Source: DATIUV01 sp049322755 (lineage in GTDB: Bacteria > Pseudomonadota > Gammaproteobacteria > Burkholderiales > UBA6910). From it: a stretch of 12,940 nucleotides of DNA. The stretch lies in the NCBI GenBank assembly GCA_049322755.1, contig JBMOQX010000015.1:1-12940 (forward strand), given 5' to 3'. The notes under the pieces are model-generated. The model searched no databases. It was not told the origin of the DNA and was given only the letters and a program-made list of their open reading frames with translations. Below are positions 1-7,894 of this stretch, piece after piece. Position 1 is the stretch's first letter. The number at the start of each line of letters is the position of its first letter. The translations under genes were made by a program, and so were the position numbers.

Positions 1-1364
1 ACGTAGAGGTTGTAGGCCTTGATCAGCGAGGCCACCAGGATGAAGCCGATGCCCCAGTACACCGCCAGCGTCAGCACGCGCATCGGGTCGGCGAGCGGCG
101 ACATCCACACCGGGTGCAGCCAGTCTTCGAACCCGAACACGCTGCCGTAGAGCACCCCGAACGCCATCGAACTCACGCCGGCGCTCACCATCAGCACCCG
201 TGCCGGCGCCAGGAACCCGCGCAGCGCGAGTCCGACCGCCGCCAGGACGGCGCCCTGACCGACGTCGCCGAACATCATGCCGAACATGAGGACGAAGGAC
301 ACCGCGAACAGCAGCGTGGGATCCACCTCGCCGTAGCGCGGCACGCCGTAGGTCTCCACCAGCCGGGCGAAACTCTTGAGCAGCGCCGGCTGGCGCACGA
401 CCGACGGCACCAGCGGCCGCTCGTGGGGCTCCGGGTCGCGCAGCTTGAGCAGGTAGGGACGCGTCAGGTGGCGATCGAGGGATGCGCGCAGCGCCGCGGC
501 GTCGCGCTTGGGCACCCAGCCGGTCATGAGCACCAGCCCGCCGCGGCCGCGGGAGGCGTTCTGCACCATGTCCGCATAGGGCGCGGCCATCGCCAGCGCG
601 ACCTGCGCCTGCTCCAGTTCCGGCCAGTAACGCGCCTTGGTCTCGTCGCGCACCGCGCACGCGGCGCGGGACTTCTCCTCGCTCTCCCGCAGGCGCGCCG
701 CCAGCTCGGCGCGCGCCTGCTGGGGGTGCATGCGCAGCTCCGGCGGGAGATCGACCGAATGGAACCCGGCGGTGTGCAGCAGCGAGGTGACCTCGCCGCC
801 GCGCCCGGTGGGGCCGACGATGATGCAGTGCTCGATGCCCTCGCCGGTGCCGAAGACGCTGACGACGAATCCCGCCAGGGCGAGCGCATCGCGCAGGCGC
901 GGCAGGTTGGCCGCGGGGACGGTGCCGACCCGCACGTCGATAAAGCGGTGCTCCGCGAGCAGCGTCCCCAGGTCGAGGTCGAGCGAAGCGAAGGTCCCCA
1001 GCGTCTGCAGCAGCTGGGCGTAACGCCGGTGGTCCTCCTCGGCGCGGCGCACGGACTCGCGGGTGTCGAAGCACGCGCTCCAGATCTCGCCCAGGCGGGC
1101 ATTGAGCGCCTCCAGCTCGATCAGCGGCACCGGCCGCGTCTGCGCCGGCAGCGGGTTTGCGGGAATGCGCTCGCAATGGGCGAGGATGCGGTCGAGCCGG
1201 CTGCGGGCGCTGAGGTAGGCGTCGCGATAGCGCTGCTCGCTCACGTCCGGCAGCTCGGCGCGGTAGCGCTCCGCGGTGTCGGGGTTGAACGCTCCGCATT
1301 CGGCCAGCGCCAGCGACGCCGCCGGCGCGTCCTCGCGCGTCAGCCAGAGCGAAACGTGCTGCAT
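1..1364 (-). CDS. V/A-type ATPase subunit I (116-kDa a-subunit family), partial at window edge
   Basis: Membrane subunit of a V/A-type ATPase. It forms the half-channels through which ions reach the rotating c-ring and it connects to the peripheral stalks. About 454 residues are visible from the ATG at 1364; the C-terminal membrane part lies outside the window. The N-terminal ~340 residues are soluble and helix-rich, as in the family. A hydrophobic stretch begins near residue 345 and contains the family hallmark MFGMMFGDVGQG (coded by roughly 262-297), followed by further membrane segments. It starts 10 bp after subunit C without a clear Shine-Dalgarno, so translational coupling is likely. 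The family call is firm; whether the enzyme moves protons or sodium cannot be told because the c-ring gene is not in view. Confidence 0.9.
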   Translation of the reverse strand, partial: MQHVSLWLTREDAPAASLALAECGAFNPDTAERYRAELPDVSEQRYRDAYLSARSRLDRILAHCERIPANPLPAQTRPVPLIELEALNARLGEIWSACFDTRESVRRAEEDHRRYAQLLQTLGTFASLDLDLGTLLAEHRFIDVRVGTVPAANLPRLRDALALAGFVVSVFGTGEGIEHCIIVGPTGRGGEVTSLLHTAGFHSVDLPPELRMHPQQARAELAARLRESEEKSRAACAVRDETKARYWPELEQAQVALAMAAPYADMVQNASRGRGGLVLMTGWVPKRDAAALRASLDRHLTRPYLLKLRDPEPHERPLVPSVVRQPALLKSFARLVETYGVPRYGEVDPTLLFAVSFVLMFGMMFGDVGQGAVLAAVGLALRGFLAPARVLMVSAGVSSMAFGVLYGSVFGFEDWLHPVWMSPLADPMRVLTLAVYWGIGFILVASLIKAYNLY

Positions 1365-1374
1365 GGGCAGCGGC

Positions 1375-2430
1375 CTAAACACCCGGCGCCTCCTCCTCCG
1401 GTTCCCGCAGCCGCAGCGCCTGGCGCCGGGTGGCGAGGCTCACGCCCAGCTCCTCGCCCTTGACGATGCCGCGCAGCACCCGCAGGTCGCGCTCCCGCAG
1501 GACGAGGTAGGCGAACGCCCGGGCGAACGCGGAGCGTGACACACGCAGCACCCGCTCGCACTCGCGGCGCAGCCAGCGCGCCATGCGCGCGTTCACGTCC
1601 TCGATGCTGGCGCAGCCGGCCGTCATCTGCGCCAGCGACGGGGGCAGGGCGGCCAGCACGGCCTCCAGCGATTCCTGCGCCGCCAGGTGGGTGAGCGTCG
1701 CGCTGCCGAGGCGGTAGCCGCTGGGGATGAGCAGGAAGTAGGCCTCGGGCGGGGGCAGCCGATAGACGAACCGGTAGCGCAGCAGCCAGACCAGGTTGGT
1801 GCCGTCGACGAGCGCGGAGAGCATCCGCCGCATGGCGTCGGGATCGTGGGAGTGCACCGTTTCGGCGCGCTGCACCAGGCCGCTGAAGAAGCGCCGGTCG
1901 AAGGTGGTGTCGACGAAGAACAGATCGCGCTGCTGCTCCATCACCTGGCGTGCCTGGCGTGCGATCTGGGCGTACGGGGTGGTTTCCAGTCGCCGCAGCA
2001 TTTCGTTGCCGTTCTCGGCCCGCAGCAGATCGTCGGCCGGCAGCTGCGAGAACGGCCCCATGTCCAGCAGCTGGGCGCGGATCGCCTTGGGGTCCTGGCC
2101 CGAAAGGCGCCCGCGGATGATCGCCTTGAGGTTGATGAGCTCGAACAGGTGGGTCCAGTAGAGCAGGAACTCGCGCGAGCGCCCGGAGAGCGCGCGCGAC
2201 AGCACCACGACATCGTCCAGCAGCAGCGACAGCCGGCGCTGCTCCATCGAGCGCTGCTTCTCGCCGGCACCGTCGTCCAGCAGCGCCTCGGCCCGGCAGC
2301 GCCGGAACAGCTCGCGCAGTTCCTCGCGCGGCTGGCCCAGGGCGCGCGCCGCCTGCTGGCGGTCGAGGAGGCGCCCGGCAAAGAGGGTCACCCGGGTGTT
2401 GAGGTAGGGATGGGTGACGCGCAGGGCCAT
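1375..2430 (-). CDS. V/A-type ATPase subunit C (AC39/d-subunit family)
   Basis: A 351-residue soluble helical protein of the vATP-synt_AC39 family, which forms the funnel joining the central rotor shaft to the membrane c-ring. Its length is typical. Family-like stretches are ELINLKAIIRGRLSG (around residue 98) and, near the C-terminus, YLVLRERDLRVLRGIVKG, which resembles the conserved 'NLR-I-RGK' ending. The ATG at 2430 lies 9 bp after the stop of the coiled-coil gene and its TAG ends 10 bp before subunit I, so the three genes form a tight operon. No unusual features are seen. Assignment is by pattern recognition of the family, not by alignment. Confidence 0.88.
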   Translation of the reverse strand: MALRVTHPYLNTRVTLFAGRLLDRQQAARALGQPREELRELFRRCRAEALLDDGAGEKQRSMEQRRLSLLLDDVVVLSRALSGRSREFLLYWTHLFELINLKAIIRGRLSGQDPKAIRAQLLDMGPFSQLPADDLLRAENGNEMLRRLETTPYAQIARQARQVMEQQRDLFFVDTTFDRRFFSGLVQRAETVHSHDPDAMRRMLSALVDGTNLVWLLRYRFVYRLPPPEAYFLLIPSGYRLGSATLTHLAAQESLEAVLAALPPSLAQMTAGCASIEDVNARMARWLRRECERVLRVSRSAFARAFAYLVLRERDLRVLRGIVKGEELGVSLATRRQALRLREPEEEAPGV

Positions 2431-2439
2431 GGCGTCGCC

Positions 2440-2760
2440 CTAGAAATGGTCGGGATCGAGAATCCGGGCGACCGCTTCCTCCGCCGCCGCCGATTCGCGC
2501 TCGTCCGCAAGCGCGCGCAGGCGCCGGCCGCGCTCATCGTACTTGCGCTTGAGCTCGGCGACCGCCTGGTCGGCCCGCTCCCGGGCCTGCTTCAGGTACG
2601 ACTCGCGCAGGTCGGCGATCCCCGCGGCGGACCGGTCTTCCGCGAGCCGGGCCTGCGCCAGCGCCGCCTGGATCGTGCGCTCGCGCTCGGCGCTGGCTTC
2701 GCGCACCTCCGCGTCAGCCCGGGCCTCCGCCTCCAGCAGACGCTTGAGCAACTCCTCCAT
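2440..2760 (-). CDS. V/A-type ATPase peripheral-stalk subunit G/H-like coiled coil
   Basis: A 106-residue, highly charged Ala/Glu/Arg-rich protein with almost no helix breakers over residues 1-95, so it is predicted to be one long coiled coil. Length, composition and position directly before subunit C fit the G/H (AhaH/AtpH-like) peripheral-stalk subunit, which pairs with subunit E to hold the stator. Such coiled coils have low sequence identity, so the call leans on context. The start at 2760 is set by a good Shine-Dalgarno (AAGGGGAG, 6-nt spacer). A longer reading frame begins at 2862, but it overlaps the hydrogenase gene and lacks that support. The start lies 43 bp after the hynL stop on the same strand. 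Confidence 0.78.
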   Translation of the reverse strand: MEELLKRLLEAEARADAEVREASAERERTIQAALAQARLAEDRSAAGIADLRESYLKQARERADQAVAELKRKYDERGRRLRALADERESAAAEEAVARILDPDHF

Positions 2761-2766
2761 GGCTGG

Positions 2767-2774
2767 CTCCCCTT
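2767..2774 (-). promoter_or_regulatory. Ribosome binding site of the ATPase coiled-coil gene
   Basis: AAGGGGAG on the minus strand, 6 nt before the ATG at 2760. It is the strongest Shine-Dalgarno near this gene and fixes the start. Its presence shows that the ATPase genes are translated independently of hynL. Confidence 0.7.
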
Positions 2775-2803
2775 GTTGTCGTTGCGGGATCGGCGCCGGC
2801 GCT

Positions 2804-4576
2804 TCAGTCGACGCGGATCTGCACCGGCTCCTCGCCGCCGGGCCCGGCCACGTGCACCGCACAGGCCAGGCAAGGATCGAAACTGTGGATGGTGCGCAGG
2901 ATCTCCAGCGGCTGGTCGCGCACCGCCAGGCGGTGCCCCTTGAGCGCCGCCTCGTAGGCGCCGTCCTGGCCCTTCGGGTCGCGCGGACCGGCGTTCCAGG
3001 TGGAAGGCACCACCGCCTGGTAGTTGGCGATCCTGCCGTTCTCGATCACGATCCAGTGGCCGAGCGCGCCCCGCGGCGCCTCCATGAAGCCCGCGCCCTG
3101 GGCCTTCTTCGGCCAGCGCGACGGATCCCACAGCGCGTCGTTGAAGGTGCGCACGTCCCCGGCCTTGATGTTGACCACCAGCTGGTCGTACCAGCCCTGC
3201 ATGGCGTCGGCGATGATCTTGGTTTCCAGCGCCCGCGCGGCCACCCGGCCCAGCGTCGAGTAGAGCGCGTCCACCGGCACGTCCAGGGTCTTCAGCGTGT
3301 GGTCCACCAGCTCCCGGGTCTGGGCGTGGCCGGTGGCGTAGAGCATCAGCACCCGCGCCAGCGGCCCGACTTCCATCGCCTGGCCGTTCCAGCGCGGCGA
3401 TTTCAGCCACGAGTAGGACGCGTTCACGTCCAGGTTCCGGTACGGCGGCTTCGGCCCGGTGTAGTTCAGCGCCGTTTCTCCGAGGTAAGGGTGCAGCCCT
3501 TCTTCCTTGCCGACGCTGTAGTCGTACCAGGAATGGGCGACGTATTCCTGGATCTCGCCCGGCGCGTGCAGGTCCACCGGCCTGATGTCCTTCAGGTTGC
3601 GGTTGAGGATCGCCCCGCGCGGGATCATGAAGCTGTCCACGTCCCAAATGCTCTTTTCCGGGAAGTCGCCGTAGGTGAGGAAGTTGCCGAGGCCCTCGCC
3701 CTGGGCGCCCCAGTCCTTGTAGAAGCCGGCGATGGCGAGCACGTCCGGGATGTAGACCTGGTCGACGAACACGCTCATCTCGTTGATGAGCGACTGGGTC
3801 TTCTGCAGCGTCACCACGTTGACCGCGGTGCCGCTCTCGCCGCCGCGGAAATGCGGACCGCCGCGGCCGCGCCCGGCCTCCGCGTGGGTGCTGATGGCGG
3901 AGGGCACGCCGCCCACCACGAAGTTGGGGTGCGGGTTCTTGCCGCCGAAGATGGCGTGCAGCTTCGCCGCCTCGCGCTGCCACGCCAGCCCTTCCAGGTA
4001 GTGGGCCACCGCCATCAGGTTCGCTTCCGGCGGCAGCTTGTACGCCGGGTGCCCCCAGTAGCCGTTGGCGAATATGCCCAGCTGGCCCTGCTCGACGAAC
4101 GTCTTCAGCCGCTTCTGCATCTGCGCATAGTAACCGGGCGAGGACTTGGGCCAGGGCGAGATGCTCTGCGCCAGCTCGGAGGTGGCCTTGGGGTCGGCGT
4201 TGAGCGCGGAGACCACATCGACCCAGTCCAGCGCGTGCAAATGGTAGAAATGCATGACGTGGTCGTGCACGTACTGGGCCGCGATCATCAGGTTGCGGAT
4301 CAGCTCGGCGTTGCGCGGGATGCGGTAGCTCAGCGCGTCCTCCACCGCCCGCACCGAGGCCAGACCGTGCACCAGCGTGCACACGCCGCAGATGCGCTGG
4401 GCGAACGCCCAGGCGTCACGCGGGTCGCGCCCGCGCAGGATGATCTCCAGCCCGCGCACCATCGTGCCCGAGCTGGAGGCCCGGGTGATGCGGCCCTCGG
4501 CGTCGGTGTCGGCCTCGATGCGCAGGTGGCCTTCGATGCGGGTGATGGGGTCTACGACAACTCGTTGTTCAGTCAT
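2804..4576 (-). CDS. hynL: [NiFe] hydrogenase large subunit (Isp-type, group 1)
   Basis: Catalytic subunit holding the Ni-Fe(CN)2CO site for H2 oxidation, on the periplasmic side with HynS. The 590-residue length is typical of group 1. The N-terminal L1 motif RICGVC gives nickel ligands Cys63 and Cys66. The C-terminal L2 motif DPCLACAVH gives Cys569 and Cys572 and is followed by a 15-residue tail (VAGPGGEEPVQIRVD), which the maturation protease should cut after His575. The early VVDPITRIEGH is also diagnostic. I chose the ATG at 4576; the frame can be extended to a TTG at 4597, which adds seven residues before the usual start. There is no signal peptide, as expected, because it is exported bound to the Tat-targeted small subunit. 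Isp1 and Isp2 genes between hynS and hynL identify the Isp type (as in Thiocapsa HynSL). Confidence 0.97.
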   Translation of the reverse strand: MTEQRVVVDPITRIEGHLRIEADTDAEGRITRASSSGTMVRGLEIILRGRDPRDAWAFAQRICGVCTLVHGLASVRAVEDALSYRIPRNAELIRNLMIAAQYVHDHVMHFYHLHALDWVDVVSALNADPKATSELAQSISPWPKSSPGYYAQMQKRLKTFVEQGQLGIFANGYWGHPAYKLPPEANLMAVAHYLEGLAWQREAAKLHAIFGGKNPHPNFVVGGVPSAISTHAEAGRGRGGPHFRGGESGTAVNVVTLQKTQSLINEMSVFVDQVYIPDVLAIAGFYKDWGAQGEGLGNFLTYGDFPEKSIWDVDSFMIPRGAILNRNLKDIRPVDLHAPGEIQEYVAHSWYDYSVGKEEGLHPYLGETALNYTGPKPPYRNLDVNASYSWLKSPRWNGQAMEVGPLARVLMLYATGHAQTRELVDHTLKTLDVPVDALYSTLGRVAARALETKIIADAMQGWYDQLVVNIKAGDVRTFNDALWDPSRWPKKAQGAGFMEAPRGALGHWIVIENGRIANYQAVVPSTWNAGPRDPKGQDGAYEAALKGHRLAVRDQPLEILRTIHSFDPCLACAVHVAGPGGEEPVQIRVD

Positions 4577-4641
4577 TTTGCTGGTTCCATCATTCAAGGC
4601 GCTTCACTGCGCACGTCACGGACGAGAAAAGAGCGGAAGCC

Positions 4642-4761
4642 GAACCGCCAAGGACGCCAAGGAATCTCCTGATTTCCATCTGCTCCTGGCGGTTTCTCCT
4701 TCGCGCACCTTGCGTCCTTCGCGGTTCAATGCGGTTGCGTTCCTCGACGTCCTCCGCGGTT
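4642..4761. repeat. Interspersed inverted/tandem repeat between isp2 and hynL
   Basis: The 197-bp gap between isp2 and hynL is not coding. It contains an arm at 4642-4662 (GAACCGCCAAGGACGCCAAGG) and a near-exact reverse complement at 4708-4727, with about 18 of 20 bases matching. A third, degenerate minus-strand copy lies at 4737-4761 (core AACCGCGGAGGACG). In RNA the first two arms would fold into a long hairpin with a ~45-nt loop. Units built on AACCGC-AAGGACGC-AAGG resemble a dispersed repeat I recall from many proteobacterial genomes; that is memory, not a search. Its position inside the operon suggests a role in RNA stability or relative subunit expression, or a neutral insertion. Confidence 0.75.
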
Positions 4762-4773
4762 GAGCCTTGTTGG

Positions 4774-6132
4774 TCAGTCGGCCAGGTTCTCGGCCACCAG
4801 CTCCAGCAGGCTCGCCATGGTCTTGTCCCAGTGGAAATGGGCCTGCCCGTCGTCGAACGTCTGCCGGCAGTTGGCGCAGGTGGTGACCGGAATCTCGGCG
4901 CCGGTCTCCTCGATCTGGTTCATCTTGAGCTGGAACACCTTGTAGCGCAGCGGGTCGGCGCGGTGGATGGTGACCACGCCGCCGCCCCCGCCGCAGCACC
5001 AGCCGGTGCCCTTGGCGGGCTGCATTTCCCGGAGCTCGACGCCCAGCGCCTCCAGCACGATGCGCGGCGCCTCGATGGCGCCGCCGCGGCGCACGATCTG
5101 GCACGGGTCGTGGAACGTGACCGACTTGTCGAGCTTCTTCACCTTGAGCCTGCCGATCTGCACGTTTTCGGCGAGGAACTCGGCGATGTGCATGACCCGG
5201 AACGGCAGCGGTCTTCCGTACATGTTGGCGCCCATCCAGCGCAGCGCGCCGTAGGCGTGGCCGCACTCCGGCAGCAGCAGGGTCCTGGCGCCGCAGGCCA
5301 CCGCGGCGTTGATCAGCTTCAGGTTCATTTCCTTCTGCCACGCGGAGTTGCCGGACAGCAGGCCGAAGTTGGTGGCCTCGTAGCCGTCGGTGCGGAAGGT
5401 CCAGTCGACCCCGAGGCGGTTGAGGATCCTGGCGGTGGCGACGATCGAATCCGGATACTTCATGATCTCGATCGACGACATGGTGACCAGCACGTCCGCC
5501 TTGTCCTTGTTGAGCGGGATGTCGACCTCGTGGTCGTCCGCGAGCCACTCCACCCGGTCCTTGAACACCTCGGGCTTGGCGCCCAGCGGGCTGCCCTCGC
5601 GGTGGCCGCGCTCCGCCACGGCCCACAGCTCATGGGGCACCAGGCCGGCCTGGAACATGCCGTGGCGGGCGAGCGAAATCAGGCTGGCGATGTCGATGCC
5701 CATCGGGCACATCAGCGAGCAGCGCCCGCACACCGTGCACGAGTCGTAGATCAGCTCCTGCCACTCCTGCAGCTGCGCCACCGTCACCCTGGGCTTGAGG
5801 TTGAACAGGCGGTAGAAGAGGGCGAACGGCCCGTATTCCCGCTTGTAAGCCTGCTTGAACGGCTCCAGCTTCCAGATCGGCGTGTACTTCGGGTTTTCGG
5901 TGGTGACGTAGAAGTGGCAGGCCTCGGCGCACATGCCGCAGTGGATGCACGACTCCATGTAGATGGCCGCGGTGCGGCCGAAGTCGCGCACGAAAGTCTG
6001 CATCGCCTTCTGCACGCGCTCGTCGTCGGGCATCTCGCCCTGGGTGTCGTAGCGCACCTCGGGCTTCTTGACCGAGAGGCGCGGCTTGTCCAGCTCCAGC
6101 GGGTGCTGGGTGTCGATGTCGGTGGCGCTCAC
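4774..6132 (-). CDS. isp2: Isp2: DsrK/HdrD-like Fe-S electron-transfer protein of Isp-type hydrogenase
   Basis: A 452-residue cytoplasmic-side electron carrier linking hydrogenase to a membrane or soluble acceptor. Two [4Fe-4S] motifs are visible: Cys62, 65, 68, 72 (CIHCGMCAEAC) and Cys132, 135, 138, 142 (CTVCGRCSLMC-P). The C-terminal half has cysteine-rich CCG features like HdrD/DsrK: an ECGHA segment and then HDPC...WCCGGGGG...CANC, the pattern that holds the noncubane cluster in heterodisulfide reductases. The start is a GTG at 6132 overlapping the isp1 stop by four bases (GTGA), so the two are translationally coupled. The frame stays open upstream to 6675, but that part is antisense-free overlap with isp1 and not real. 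The family call is firm; the natural acceptor is unknown. Confidence 0.95.
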   Translation of the reverse strand: MSATDIDTQHPLELDKPRLSVKKPEVRYDTQGEMPDDERVQKAMQTFVRDFGRTAAIYMESCIHCGMCAEACHFYVTTENPKYTPIWKLEPFKQAYKREYGPFALFYRLFNLKPRVTVAQLQEWQELIYDSCTVCGRCSLMCPMGIDIASLISLARHGMFQAGLVPHELWAVAERGHREGSPLGAKPEVFKDRVEWLADDHEVDIPLNKDKADVLVTMSSIEIMKYPDSIVATARILNRLGVDWTFRTDGYEATNFGLLSGNSAWQKEMNLKLINAAVACGARTLLLPECGHAYGALRWMGANMYGRPLPFRVMHIAEFLAENVQIGRLKVKKLDKSVTFHDPCQIVRRGGAIEAPRIVLEALGVELREMQPAKGTGWCCGGGGGVVTIHRADPLRYKVFQLKMNQIEETGAEIPVTTCANCRQTFDDGQAHFHWDKTMASLLELVAENLAD

Positions 6133-6815
6133 AGGCTGGCCCCCTTGCGTTCGAACTGCATGCCCTGGGTGCCGCGGGCCGCGAAGATGGTGAAGGCGTG
6201 CATCAGCTTGCCGAACGGGAACCAGATCAGCAGCAGCGCCACCGACAGCAGGTGCAGCGCCAGCAGCGTCTGGTACGGCGCACCGACGTGGCTGTAGGCC
6301 AGCATGCCGGTGGCGATGGGCGCGATGGTCACGAACCAGCTGAAGTAGTCGTCGAAGTTGGAGATCAGCCGCTTGACCGGGTTCGAGATGCGATGGATCA
6401 GCACCGCCAGCAGCGCCGCCAGCGAGACCGCGCTGAAAAAGTAGATGATCCCGCCCGGCAGCGTCGGCCAGGCGATGCCGAACACGTCCCGGAAGTTGAC
6501 CCCGATCAGGCCCTTGGCGACGTTCTCGAAAAACAGGATGTGGGGCAGGTAGAAGAACAGCCCCACCAGGAAGCCGATGTGGAAGGTGTAGCCCATGATT
6601 TCGCCGAAGGCGGTGCCGTGCAGGAACTCCTTGCGCGGCCACGAGCGCAGCAGCAGCAGGCGTAGGCCCTTCCACGCCGACGGGTTGCGGGGCTCGGAAA
6701 GATCCTTTTTTCCACGCAGCAGGAAAACGCCCACCAGGCGCCAGAGCACGCCGACCACGAACACGATCACCGCGAACTGCATCGCGGGGCCGCGGGCGAA
6801 TGCGAGCAGGTCCAT
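6129..6815 (-). CDS. isp1: Isp1: membrane cytochrome b subunit (NarI-like) of Isp-type hydrogenase
   Basis: A 228-residue integral membrane protein with about five hydrophobic helices, roughly at residues 11-33, 74-96, 120-141, 157-175 and 182-203. It matches the NarI/DsrM-like b-type cytochrome family. Histidines in or near the helices (His79, His92, His141, His176, His188, His206) are candidates for haem b ligands. It would receive electrons from the periplasmic HynSL and pass them to quinone or to Isp2. The start is fixed by a perfect-looking Shine-Dalgarno AAAGGAGG at 6821-6828, inside the 3' end of hynS. Its stop overlaps the isp2 GTG start. Immediate position after hynS is the standard Isp arrangement. 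Confidence 0.94.
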   Translation of the reverse strand: MDLLAFARGPAMQFAVIVFVVGVLWRLVGVFLLRGKKDLSEPRNPSAWKGLRLLLLRSWPRKEFLHGTAFGEIMGYTFHIGFLVGLFFYLPHILFFENVAKGLIGVNFRDVFGIAWPTLPGGIIYFFSAVSLAALLAVLIHRISNPVKRLISNFDDYFSWFVTIAPIATGMLAYSHVGAPYQTLLALHLLSVALLLIWFPFGKLMHAFTIFAARGTQGMQFERKGASL

Positions 6816-6816
6816 G

Positions 6817-7875
6817 TCAGCCTCCTTTGGCGATCTTGTCCTGGCGCTTGCGCGCCGCGTAGGCGGCCGCGGCGCCCAGCGCCACGCCGGCGGCGGCGGC
6901 CGCGCCCACCGTGGCGGCGTTGCCCCAGTTCGCCACCGCCAGGGGCTGGTAGAAGCTGCCCTTGTCCCAGAAATCGGGCTCGGAGCAGCCCAGGCAGCCG
7001 TGGCCCGACTGGATCGGGAAGCTGGTGCCGCCGTTCCATTTCAGCGTCGCGCAGGCGTTGTAGGTGGTGGGGCCCTTGCAGCCCAGCTCGTAGAGGCACC
7101 AGCCGTTGCGCGCGCCCTCGTCGTCGAAGGTCCTGGCGAACTTGCCCTGGTCGTAGAAGGGGCGCCGGTAGCAGCGGTCGTGGATGGTCTCGCCGAAGAA
7201 CACCTTGGGCCGCCCCAGCGGGTCCAGCTCCGGCAGGCTGCCGAAGGTGAGGAAGTGGGTGAGCACGCCGGTGATCACGACCGGAATCGGCGGGCAGCCG
7301 GGAATGTTGACCACCGGCTTGCCTTTGACGATCTGCGAGATCGGCACCGCGCCGGTGGGGTTCGGGTCGGCCTTGGGGATGCCGCCGAACGCGGCGCAGC
7401 TCCCCACCGCCACCACCGCCAGCGCGCCCGCGGCGGCTTCCTCGAGCCATTGCAGGTTGGTCTGGCCGCCGATGCAGGAATAGACGCCGCCGTCCTTGAG
7501 CGGCAGCGAGCCGTCCACCAGCAGCAGGTAGCTGCCGGCGTTCTCCCTGATGAGCTTCTCGCGCAGCTCCTCGGCCTGGTGGCCGGCCGCCGCCATGATG
7601 GTTTCCTGGTAGTCCAGGGAGATCATGTCGAAGATCATGCCCTCCAGGGTCGGCGCGGCCGAGCGCGTGAGCGACTCCGTGCAGCCGGTGCACTCCTGGA
7701 ACGGATACCACAGCACCGACGGGCGCCTGCTCTTGCCGAGCGCCTCGGCCATCGCCGGGGCCACCGACGGCGGCAGCGCCATGAGCGAGGCCATGGCGGC
7801 GCAGAACTTCATGAACGCGCGGCGGCTGACGCCGCGCTCGGCGAGTCTTTGCTCCAGGGTGCGCGTGTCCAGCAT
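6817..7875 (-). CDS. hynS: [NiFe] hydrogenase small subunit, Tat-exported
   Basis: Fe-S subunit that relays electrons from the HynL active site; 352 residues from the ATG at 7875. A Tat signal, SRRAFMKF (Arg18-Arg19), is followed by a hydrophobic stretch and an Ala-rich cleavage region. Proximal-cluster ligands start with ECTGC (Cys62, Cys65) and include GSCAAFGG and GCPP. Distal-cluster ligands are in IHDRC, GWCLY and GCKG; medial ligands in YNACA and CLGC. Near the C-terminus an Ala/Gly-rich hydrophobic helix ends in ARKRQDK, a membrane anchor as in HyaA-type subunits. The proximal motif is CTGC rather than the CTCC of oxygen-tolerant six-cysteine enzymes. The frame extends to 7959, but that would place residues before the Tat signal and overlap the upstream gene. 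Confidence 0.97.
   Translation of the reverse strand: MLDTRTLEQRLAERGVSRRAFMKFCAAMASLMALPPSVAPAMAEALGKSRRPSVLWYPFQECTGCTESLTRSAAPTLEGMIFDMISLDYQETIMAAAGHQAEELREKLIRENAGSYLLLVDGSLPLKDGGVYSCIGGQTNLQWLEEAAAGALAVVAVGSCAAFGGIPKADPNPTGAVPISQIVKGKPVVNIPGCPPIPVVITGVLTHFLTFGSLPELDPLGRPKVFFGETIHDRCYRRPFYDQGKFARTFDDEGARNGWCLYELGCKGPTTYNACATLKWNGGTSFPIQSGHGCLGCSEPDFWDKGSFYQPLAVANWGNAATVGAAAAAGVALGAAAAYAARKRQDKIAKGG
6821..6828 (-). promoter_or_regulatory. Strong ribosome binding site of isp1
   Basis: AAAGGAGG with a 5-nt spacer before the isp1 ATG, lying within the last codons of hynS. It is the best Shine-Dalgarno in the operon and decides the isp1 start. Confidence 0.8.
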
Positions 7876-7894
7876 GGTGGTTCGCTCCACGGGG

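Noticed and set aside
114..1463. Long plus-strand open frame opposite the ATPase subunit I gene (and similar long frames opposite hynL, isp2, hynS and the receptor)
   Set aside because: Low-complexity Arg/His/Gln/Ala-rich antisense shadows caused by high G+C; the minus-strand products are recognisable families.
2793..2802. Perfect 10-bp palindrome GCGCCGGCGC just after the hynL stop, considered as a terminator
   Set aside because: It is short, has no room for a loop and no T-run follows; such GC palindromes are expected by chance here.
6133..6675. In-frame upstream extension of isp2 to 633 residues
   Set aside because: It overlaps isp1 in another frame and lacks family similarity; the GTGA overlap start gives the expected length.
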